From Candidatus Gerdarchaeota archaeon (GTDB lineage Archaea; Asgardarchaeota; Heimdallarchaeia; JABLTI01): a stretch of DNA of 6,944 nt. Position 1 is the stretch's first letter, and every line of letters starts with the position of its first letter. The position numbers and the translations under genes were made by a program. Positions 1-5,623 of this stretch are shown here, piece after piece. Under the pieces are notes generated by a model. The model was not told where the DNA came from. It made no database searches and worked only from the letters and a program-made list of their open reading frames with translations. The stretch covers positions 1 through 6,944 of the forward strand of contig JAEOUJ010000423.1 in assembly GCA_016839405.1 (NCBI GenBank). The letters run 5' to 3'.

Positions 1-687
1 AACTTCTAAACCATCGAATAGATCATCTTTGTCTGTGTCTTTATCAATAGGGTGAGTAAAGTAGATAAGAACCTCTTCTCCATCTAATAAACCATCATCA
101 TCTGTGTCATCAACATCTGGATAAAGCCCCCACTGACATTCCAGCATGTTTATCAAACCATCTGTATCTGGATCTAACATTGAATCATTTACTAGAATAT
201 CCAGAACACCACCTTTTGCAATGCCATAAATATCTTCATACCAATCATTCATAGTATCATTATCTGTATCCCAAGAATTCGGGTTTGAAAAAACAACATT
301 AATTTCATAAGCATCTTCCAATTTATCAGAATCCGTATCACGTTTTTTGGGATTAGTGAAATAAATCATAACTTCATCATAATCATTAAGCGAATCATTA
401 TCTGTATCATTATTATTTGGTAATGTGCCTAATAGAAATTCATCAATATTTATTAACAAATCATTATCAAAGTCTAGAGTTGAATCATTTACATATGGAT
501 TTAATTCATTATGAAATTCATAGCCATCATACATACCATCTGAATCTGAATCTTGATTAAAAGGATCCAATCCATTTGCAATTTCATCGCCATCTAGAAG
601 ATTGTCATCATCCGTATCATCATCATATGGATCTGTAAAATAGGTGTTTTGCTCATCTTTGTCAATCAAACCATCCTCATCTGTATC
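1..687 (-). repeat. Array of ten TSP3-like Asp-rich protein repeats
   Basis: These are coding tandem repeats within the surface protein. Units start at residues 446, 469, 491, 517, 539, 562, 585, 617, 639 and 662, each opening with D-x-D-x-D or a close variant. Unit lengths are mostly 22-23 residues; the third and seventh are longer (26 and 32) and end in the similar 'VNDSTL' and 'VNDSML'. Units one, five and nine share 'YFTDP', 'YFTNP' and 'YFTHP', so the array has a four-unit higher-order period of 93-100 residues (687-409, 408-109, then 108 to the edge). The array continues beyond the window. Asp side chains in such loops usually bind calcium; several units here lack the usual Gly or later Asp and may bind weakly. 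Confidence 0.85.
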
Positions 688-2022
688 AACATAACCTTTG
701 CGATAATATAATGTTCTATTTTCATCTTTTTGATCCAACCAAACCATATGGATATTTCCAACAGAATCAATTGCAAGGTTTGGGTATTGTGAATAACCAT
801 GATCAGGATTAAATAAAATATCATTTGTCCATTGATGTGTTTTTGCCGATAAGAATTTCAAATAGATACCAGCAGTTGTTGGTTGATCAATTTCAGTTAT
901 TTTATGATTCCACACTAATACTATGCGACCAAAACTATCCACTGCACCAGTCATTTGACATTTTAAGCTAGCTTTATCAGTTAATGTTACAGCTTCATTC
1001 CAATATCCTGTTGTATTTCTTTTTTGATAAGCTAAACTATATTCATCAACCGATTCTATTACTTGATGAATAAAGTGCACATCTCCATTATTAGAGGAAA
1101 TCAAAAGCGGTTGTGCTACATGATGGAATGTTTGAGGTAAATTGTATGCGTAATTATAACCACTCCAAGTAAAAGGCATAGATTCATTCTCTTTCCAAAT
1201 TAAATTATAGTGTAAATTATAATAGATATTCGGCCATTCCCTTGTTTCTACAATCATTCCTCTCATGAAGAAAAGTCTTTCAATTCCTTCATTATAGGTT
1301 ACTAAAAAATCATAATCACTTGATATAATATTGTAATAATAAGTGCTAAGTAAAGGTATCATCTGATATTCCCATGTATTAGAGCTCTTTTTAGTAACAC
1401 AGAAAAAATTATTTCTGTAAGAAATATATTTAGTATAGACGATTTTCGGTTTATTTTCATTATTAATATAAATACGTGGTAGTGAGCCAGTATCAATTAC
1501 CCTATCTTCAGACCATTGTCCTTGACTATAAAATTTATATTTAATTTCAGAATTATCTAACCATACTAAGTGAATATTACCATAAGCATCACTTTTAACA
1601 TCCATTAAACCATAAATACTTGATGTTGTAGTTCCAATGGTATTAATGCTACTCCAAGAATCACTACTATTGAATTTTATAATATGATAAAGATACCAAT
1701 AATCTCCATCCCTTCCTGACCATAAGATATGAGCATTATCATCATTATCGATAGCGATTTTTAAATCATTAATATAGGCTGGATCTTTGATAACTTCAGG
1801 TAAATCCCACCCATAACTAGCTATCATCTCGTAATCTGTTTCAAAATTTAAATTGTCTTGAATTGGAGATTGAATTTTTTGTAATGTTAATATCTCCTCT
1901 GATTTAGGTATTTTTTCTATTATATTAAATGTAGCGGGAGAATCAGCTATCATTATTATCATAAGTAAAGTAAATAGAATTATAATCCCTGATTTTTTAT
2001 TAAAGATACTTTTAATCCTCAT
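1..2022 (-). CDS. Secreted beta-propeller protein with TSP3-like Asp-rich repeats (C-terminus beyond window)
   Basis: The frame is open without a stop from ATG at 2022 to the left edge (674 codons visible). An in-frame TGA at 2035-2037 rules out an earlier start. Residues 1-10 are basic (K4, K9, K10) and 12-25 are strongly hydrophobic, followed by ADSPA: a Sec-type signal peptide or membrane anchor. Residues about 85-443 hold diverged repeats of the form 'D-x-x-G-N-I-H-x-V-W' then 'Y-x-x-x-x-x-W', e.g. around 92-101, 145-156, 362-371 and 419-429. This is typical of sialidase/BNR- or WD-like propeller blades; I count six or seven. Residues 446-674 hold ten Asp-rich repeats of 22-32 residues ('DTDxDGLxDxxE...NP'), like calcium-binding thrombospondin type 3 repeats. 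I infer an exported, probably calcium-stabilised cell-surface protein for binding or adhesion. No catalytic motif was recognised, and substrate and anchoring mode are unknown because the C-terminus lies outside. Confidence 0.85.
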   Translation of the reverse strand, partial: MRIKSIFNKKSGIIILFTLLMIIMIADSPATFNIIEKIPKSEEILTLQKIQSPIQDNLNFETDYEMIASYGWDLPEVIKDPAYINDLKIAIDNDDNAHILWSGRDGDYWYLYHIIKFNSSDSWSSINTIGTTTSSIYGLMDVKSDAYGNIHLVWLDNSEIKYKFYSQGQWSEDRVIDTGSLPRIYINNENKPKIVYTKYISYRNNFFCVTKKSSNTWEYQMIPLLSTYYYNIISSDYDFLVTYNEGIERLFFMRGMIVETREWPNIYYNLHYNLIWKENESMPFTWSGYNYAYNLPQTFHHVAQPLLISSNNGDVHFIHQVIESVDEYSLAYQKRNTTGYWNEAVTLTDKASLKCQMTGAVDSFGRIVLVWNHKITEIDQPTTAGIYLKFLSAKTHQWTNDILFNPDHGYSQYPNLAIDSVGNIHMVWLDQKDENRTLYYRKGYVDTDEDGLIDKDEQNTYFTDPYDDDTDDDNLLDGDEIANGLDPFNQDSDSDGMYDGYEFHNELNPYVNDSTLDFDNDLLINIDEFLLGTLPNNNDTDNDSLNDYDEVMIYFTNPKKRDTDSDKLEDAYEINVVFSNPNSWDTDNDTMNDWYEDIYGIAKGGVLDILVNDSMLDPDTDGLINMLECQWGLYPDVDDTDDDGLLDGEEVLIYFTHPIDKDTDKDDLFDGLEV

Positions 2023-2044
2023 TAAATTGGCATCTCATTTTACG

Positions 2045-2056
2045 ATATTTAAATAT
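2045..2056 (-). promoter_or_regulatory. Candidate TATA box of the surface-protein gene
   Basis: A 12-bp perfect palindrome, ATATTTAAATAT, lies with its centre about 28 bases upstream of the ATG at 2022. An archaeal TATA box drives initiation about 25 bases downstream, which would put the start site near 2024 and give a leaderless mRNA. No convincing Shine-Dalgarno sequence precedes the ATG, which fits. This is inferred from sequence and spacing only. Confidence 0.5.
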
Positions 2057-2273
2057 TCATTTTAGAATAATTTGAACTTTTTTATAAGTTTTTCTTAAAT
2101 TTTTGAGAAAGATATCTACCTATTATTTCATTATAAATTCTTTCATTCTCATGATTATTATCTATTTTAATGATTTTCAAGTTATGTCGAACATTTTATT
2201 AGTATCCCCCTTAACAATAAAGTCGAATCCGAGTTTATCTTTTCCTCGGTAATCATAAGTGAAAAGAAGTTAG

Positions 2274-2309
2274 TACACAGTATATTTAAAAAAATATCAA
2301 AACTGTGTA
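2274..2309 (+). promoter_or_regulatory. argF promoter: TATA element bracketed by an 8-bp inverted repeat
   Basis: TACACAGT (2274-2281) and its exact reverse complement ACTGTGTA (2302-2309) flank a 20-base A/T-only-plus-one-C spacer that starts with ATATTTAAAA. The TATA-like core at 2281-2291 would place initiation near 2308-2315, leaving a leader of roughly 25 bases that contains the GAGG at 2325-2328. The downstream arm therefore falls on the predicted start site and the upstream arm abuts the TATA box, a good position for a repressor operator. It does not resemble the bacterial ArgR box. The regulator is unknown. Confidence 0.5.
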
Positions 2310-2324
2310 TAAACAGATAGATAC

Positions 2325-2328
2325 GAGG
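2325..2328 (+). promoter_or_regulatory. Shine-Dalgarno element of argF
   Basis: GAGG is followed by eight bases before the ATG at 2337. This spacing supports that ATG as the start. The encoded N-terminus (MKLKGRHLLTL) is also where the family usually begins. Confidence 0.6.
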
Positions 2329-2336
2329 AATTTAGC

Positions 2337-3287
2337 ATGAAATTAAAAGGGCGTCATTTGCTAACGCTATTGGATTTTACACCTCAAGAAATTACCTATC
2401 TATTAGATTTAGGTGATGAGCTTAAGGTCGAATTCAAAAAATATGGTGGTCACCCAAATCGTGAACCACTTAAAAAGAGTCTAGGTATGATGTTTGAAAA
2501 AACATCTACTCGAACACGTGTTTCTTTTGAAACAGGAATCTGGGAGCTTGGTGGTCAACCTTTATTTCTTAGTTTTCGAGACACTCAACTAATAGGCACA
2601 GGTGAAACGCCAGGAGATACGGGTCAAGTTCTATCTAGATATTTAGGTGGAATTATGGCTCGAGTCTATAAACATGAAACATTACAATTACTAGCAGAGC
2701 ACTCAACAATACCAGTTATAAATGGTTTATGTAATCTTTATCATCCTTGTCAAATTTTAGCGGATTTACAAACTATACGAGAACATAAAGGAAAGCTAAA
2801 AGGATTGAAGCTTGTATATGTTGGTGATGGCAATAATGTTTGTCATTCATTAATGATTGGTTGTACAAAAATGGATATGGATGTTTCTGTTGTCTGTCCG
2901 GATGATTATAAACCAGATCAAGTAATCACTAAGAAAGCTCAAGAATTAGCAAAGAAACATGGCACTAAATTAGAAATTACTAGTGATATTCCTTCAGGTG
3001 TTAAAGATGCAGATGTAGTTTATACAGATACTTGGATTTCCATGGGTGATGAAGCTCAAAAAGATATAAGATTAAAATCTTTCAAAGATTATACAGTAAA
3101 TTCTAAGCTAATGAAATATGCAAAAGATGATGCAATTTTCTTACATTGTTTGCCAGCTCATAGAGGTTATGAAGTAACTGATGAGGTAATTGATAGCAAA
3201 CAAAGTGTTGTTTTTGATGAAGCAGAAAATCGAAAACATGCTCAAAAAGCTGTTATGCTGGCTTTAATGGGAGATGTTGCAAAATAA
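2337..3287 (+). CDS. argF: Ornithine carbamoyltransferase
   Basis: Catalyses carbamoyl phosphate + L-ornithine to L-citrulline + phosphate in the cytoplasm. This is a step of arginine synthesis; in reverse it serves the arginine deiminase route. The 316-residue product has normal family length. The N-terminal carbamoyl-phosphate domain carries STRTR (57-61) within 'FEKTSTRTRVSFE' and HPCQ (136-139). The C-terminal ornithine domain carries DTWISMG (231-237) and HCLPAHRG (270-277, with the Cys and the ornithine-loop residues), then 'DEAENRKHAQKA'. The SMG signature and HCLP set it apart from aspartate carbamoyltransferase. All key residues are present. It has its own promoter and is followed by a terminator-like hairpin. 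No other arg gene is in the window, so an anabolic versus catabolic role cannot be decided. Confidence 0.96.
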   Translation: MKLKGRHLLTLLDFTPQEITYLLDLGDELKVEFKKYGGHPNREPLKKSLGMMFEKTSTRTRVSFETGIWELGGQPLFLSFRDTQLIGTGETPGDTGQVLSRYLGGIMARVYKHETLQLLAEHSTIPVINGLCNLYHPCQILADLQTIREHKGKLKGLKLVYVGDGNNVCHSLMIGCTKMDMDVSVVCPDDYKPDQVITKKAQELAKKHGTKLEITSDIPSGVKDADVVYTDTWISMGDEAQKDIRLKSFKDYTVNSKLMKYAKDDAIFLHCLPAHRGYEVTDEVIDSKQSVVFDEAENRKHAQKAVMLALMGDVAK

Positions 3288-3317
3288 GGTGGTTATTTAC
3301 CACCAATAATATTTTTT
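3288..3317 (+). terminator. Terminator-like hairpin plus T-tract after argF
   Basis: GGTGGT (3288-3293) pairs with ACCACC (3299-3304) around a 5-base loop, directly after the TAA stop, and T6 follows at 3312-3317. The shape is that of an intrinsic terminator. In archaea the T-tract alone can suffice. The next gene starts only about 24 bases further on, so read-through into dtdA remains possible. Confidence 0.55.
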
Positions 3318-3340
3318 ATTAGTCTTTGGTGTTGTCTTTT

Positions 3341-4195
3341 TTGAAATTAAAGAATCCAGTAATACTCACAACAAAACTCAATATTTGTGGAAGAAATATT
3401 CGTCAATCTTTAATAGAAAATTGGAAATTTGAAGAAACACCTGAATCTTTTGACGGTACACCAATTTTTCAATATAAAAATATACGATTAGTTTATTCTG
3501 AAAAAGATGTAATTGTATCAGATCATTGTGATTCATTACTAGCTGATATGCTTATTTTTGGGTCTCGTCATAAAAGTGCTACAAATAAACCCAGCCTTTT
3601 AACCCACATTACAGGAAATTTAAGTGATGATAACAGTCATGGAGGCAATCCATTTGAGATAAGCTTTGGTTCTACCAGAGCTATAAGAGAAACATATCTT
3701 AGTTTGAAGAATGAAAAAGAAAATCATAAATTAGAAAATTTTGAGGTAACAGTTGAAGCAACTCACCACGGACCAACAAGTATGAAAACTCCTCTTATAT
3801 TTGTTGAAGTTGGTAGTACTGAAAATGAATATAATAATAAACAAGCAATTATGGCAGTCACTAATTCTATAATGAAATTATGTCTAAACAAAGAAGAGGA
3901 AGAAATCACACCATGTATTTGTTTTGGAGGGGGGCATTATGCAACTAGATTTAATGAACTAATGGAAATTACACCAGTAGCTATTGGACATATTTTACCA
4001 AAATATCAAAAGGAAAATATCACAACGACAATAGTAGAGCAGATGATTGATAAAACCATTGAAAAAGTAAAATGGGCAATAATTGATCGAAGTAGTTTGA
4101 ATAATAATCACATTAAATTAATCCAAGATGGTTGTTCTACAAGGGGAGTAGAAGTTATAAAAGCAAAAGATGTAAAATATGGAAGTATTCATTAA
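3341..4195 (+). CDS. dtdA: D-aminoacyl-tRNA deacylase, archaeal/plant DTD2 type
   Basis: Hydrolyses D-amino acids from mischarged tRNAs, freeing the tRNA and keeping D-residues out of translation. The archaeal/plant family (GEK1/DTD2) is unrelated in fold to bacterial DTD and is reported to bind zinc. With the chosen start (284 aa) the signatures are 'SRHKS' (75-79), 'LLTHITGN' (86-93), 'EATHHGPT' (139-146), 'GGGHYA' (196-201) and 'GHILPKY' (216-222), in family order and at full length. No ATG exists near the front. The frame opens with TTG at 3326, but TTG at 3341 has GGTG nine bases upstream (3328-3331), and its product 'KLKNPVILTTK' begins close to where I recall euryarchaeal homologues starting ('MKVIMTTK'). 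I therefore prefer 3341; 3326 or GTG 3329 would add four or five residues. It is co-directional with argF, 53 bases downstream. Confidence 0.93.
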   Translation: MKLKNPVILTTKLNICGRNIRQSLIENWKFEETPESFDGTPIFQYKNIRLVYSEKDVIVSDHCDSLLADMLIFGSRHKSATNKPSLLTHITGNLSDDNSHGGNPFEISFGSTRAIRETYLSLKNEKENHKLENFEVTVEATHHGPTSMKTPLIFVEVGSTENEYNNKQAIMAVTNSIMKLCLNKEEEEITPCICFGGGHYATRFNELMEITPVAIGHILPKYQKENITTTIVEQMIDKTIEKVKWAIIDRSSLNNNHIKLIQDGCSTRGVEVIKAKDVKYGSIH

Positions 4196-4214
4196 AAGAA
4201 ATATTTCAAAATAA

Positions 4215-4232
4215 TTTTTCTCAATATTTTTT
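4215..4232 (+). terminator. Oligo-T tracts downstream of dtdA
   Basis: T5 at 4215-4219 and T6 at 4227-4232 lie 20-37 bases past the dtdA stop, in the gap between convergent genes. Just before them is a 10-bp palindrome, GAAATATTTC (4198-4207). Archaeal RNA polymerase terminates at such T-runs. On the opposite strand the gap has only T4 runs, so the nuclease transcript has no clear terminator here. Confidence 0.4.
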
Positions 4233-4291
4233 CCTATTAATTAAAATTACTTTGCTTTAAAACTATTAGATGAAAATAACAGTAAACAAAA

Positions 4292-5488
4292 TTATCCTTT
4301 CTTAAAGAAATCATCAAGTGTTTTTCTCTTTTTTAATTCATTATTAACAATAGTTTCTCTCTCTAATGAGTAATCATCTTCTATTGATTTATGAGCAACT
4401 TTTGATTTTTGATTATAATAATTAAAATTAGATGTATTTTCAATTGAACCAGGAAAAGTTTTTTCTTTTAATGGGATTGCTGGTAAATTTAATTCCTTTG
4501 TAATTGCTTTAGCTAATCGTTTATCATAACCATAAATAGTAAAAACTAATTCAGGTGAAATTTTATTTATATAATCTATTATCTCTGTATAATTTGCATG
4601 AGATGATAATGGAAATGAATTATCAAAATCCTTGTATCTATAAAGATTAGCCATTCCAGTAATAATTGCAGTACGAACATTAATTTTTTCTCTCATAAAA
4701 TAGGGCACTAGTTTTTTACTTCTAGATTGAATTATTATACACTCGCCATCATTAATAATTTCTCTACCTTCTTCTGTTTTCGAATCCAAAAAATCCAAAT
4801 CGATTCCATGATTTTTGTAAACATTGCAAATTGGTGTAACATCATCATGTGTTATTACTCTCAGATTTGTAAAATTATTAAATAATTTGACTAATTCTTG
4901 TGCAGATCCAATTTTACCAGCAGATAAAACAACATTGCGTTTTTCATTAATGACTTTTGTAGACCATTTTAAAATATCCATTGAAATTTCTTCTCTAGGA
5001 CGAAAATGTAATTCTGGTGAACCAAAAGTTGCTTCCACTACTAAAATATCAGCTTTTCTTGTTTCGAGAGGTTTATTTATTGAAAGTAATCCTTTTCCAC
5101 CAATATCACTTGAAAAAAGTAATTTTCTATTATTATTTTCAATAATAATTGATGATGAACCTAGGATATGTCCCGATGAAATAAAAGTTATATCGACTTC
5201 ATCTTGATTTAAAGGTAATTTTATTTTTTCATTTAATTTTGCTGGGTGAAGATTTTTCTTTTCATTGATTTTTTTCTGGCAATTGTATAAATCTATAGTT
5301 TCTTGTGTTGCATAAGTATCAACACTTGAATTCATTATTGCAAAATGATCAGAATGTGCATGAGAAACTATGGAAGTAGCTTTTAGGCTTACTTTTGAAC
5401 TTGTTCCATCTATGATTAATTTCCTGTTTTCTGGAAAATTAATTTGCAAACCATTTTGATAATGAAAATTGATTATAGCCTTGTCCAC
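4292..5488 (-). CDS. Beta-CASP metallo-beta-lactamase nuclease with PIP-like C-terminal tail
   Basis: Predicted metal-dependent exo/endonuclease of the group that includes archaeal 'mRNA 3'-end processing factor'-like proteins, bacterial ligase-associated exonuclease and SNM1/Artemis. Metal ligands are visible: HAHSDH (43-48), His107 in 'SSGHILGSS' and Asp128 in 'FSSDIGG'. The beta-CASP insert follows with motif A Glu152 ('VVEATFGS') and motif B His297 ('PLSSHANYTE'). Motif C reads 'FTIYG', with Tyr319 where His (RNA enzymes) or Val (DNA enzymes) is usual. Residues about 345-386 look like a polar linker; the last residues are 'KKRKTLDDFFKKG', matching the hydrophobic core of a PCNA-interacting (PIP) box, L-x-x-F-F at 391-395, with Arg388 at the usual Gln position. 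The start is GTG at 5488; a TAG sits immediately upstream in frame, and no ATG exists near the N-terminus. Substrate (RNA or DNA) is not settled; the tail favours DNA. Confidence 0.88.
   Translation of the reverse strand: MDKAIINFHYQNGLQINFPENRKLIIDGTSSKVSLKATSIVSHAHSDHFAIMNSSVDTYATQETIDLYNCQKKINEKKNLHPAKLNEKIKLPLNQDEVDITFISSGHILGSSSIIIENNNRKLLFSSDIGGKGLLSINKPLETRKADILVVEATFGSPELHFRPREEISMDILKWSTKVINEKRNVVLSAGKIGSAQELVKLFNNFTNLRVITHDDVTPICNVYKNHGIDLDFLDSKTEEGREIINDGECIIIQSRSKKLVPYFMREKINVRTAIITGMANLYRYKDFDNSFPLSSHANYTEIIDYINKISPELVFTIYGYDKRLAKAITKELNLPAIPLKEKTFPGSIENTSNFNYYNQKSKVAHKSIEDDYSLERETIVNNELKKRKTLDDFFKKG
4295..4330 (-). other. Candidate PCNA-interacting (PIP) motif at the nuclease C-terminus
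   Basis: Codons 387-398 encode KRKTLDDFFKKG. A canonical PIP box is Q-x-x-(L/I/M)-x-x-F-F; here Leu391, Phe394 and Phe395 fit exactly and basic residues flank it, but the Gln is replaced by Arg388. Its place at the very end, after a polar linker, is where archaeal PCNA clients often carry the motif. Confidence 0.55.
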
Positions 5489-5519
5489 CTATTTCTCATA
5501 AACGTTTAACTATCACATG

Positions 5520-5525
5520 TTTATA
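5520..5525 (-). promoter_or_regulatory. Candidate TATA box of the nuclease gene
   Basis: TATAAA on the minus strand lies 32-37 bases upstream of the GTG at 5488. An initiation site about 25 bases downstream would leave a leader of under 10 bases. Between them sits a 10-bp palindrome, TAAACGTTTA (5499-5508), which would overlap the start site and could be an operator. An alternative TATA-like AAGTTAAATAAAG lies slightly further upstream. Evidence is spacing and composition only. Confidence 0.35.
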
Positions 5526-5589
5526 GAAACACTCATTCTTTATTTAACTTGCCATGTTCAATTATCAAAATTATTTTTAATTTTTGTAG

Positions 5590-5623
5590 AAAAAATTAGA
5601 GTGAAAAAAATGTATTTCACTCT
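5590..5623 (-). terminator. Terminator-like hairpin at the end of the acyl-CoA synthetase gene
   Basis: On the minus strand AGAGTGAAA (5623-5615) pairs with TTTCACTCT (5606-5598) across an 8-base loop, and T6 (5595-5590) follows two bases later. The stem includes the TGA stop codon and the last Glu codon, so it ends the message right at the reading frame. With the 128-base gap it argues that the downstream nuclease gene is transcribed separately. Confidence 0.6.

Larger units (their letters stand above)
2023..2336. other. Divergent intergenic region between the surface-protein gene and argF
   Basis: This 314-base stretch is strongly AT-rich and separates two divergently transcribed genes. 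Each end carries a TATA-like element at promoter distance. The middle (about 2060-2270) has T-runs and a weak 5-bp inverted repeat (2229-2233 with 2245-2249). I see no coding frame with a plausible start, no tRNA-like cloverleaf and no recognisable riboswitch. Confidence 0.6.

Noticed and set aside
1..687. Regular short repeats that at first glance could be a CRISPR or satellite array
   Set aside because: The repeats are degenerate at DNA level and in frame throughout; they are protein repeats (DTDxD units), with no constant repeat or unique spacers.
2229..2249. Small inverted repeat CCGAG/CTCGG in the divergent region
   Set aside because: Only five base pairs with an 11-base loop, no following T-tract and no clear placement relative to either promoter.
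4824..5207. Plus-strand open frame of 127 codons
   Set aside because: It lies entirely inside the minus-strand nuclease gene, antisense to the conserved MBL and motif A region, and its product shows no recognisable family features.
5470..5497. Eight-codon ATG frame overlapping the nuclease start on the minus strand
   Set aside because: Too short to distinguish from chance and without a ribosome-binding site; translation coupling cannot be supported.
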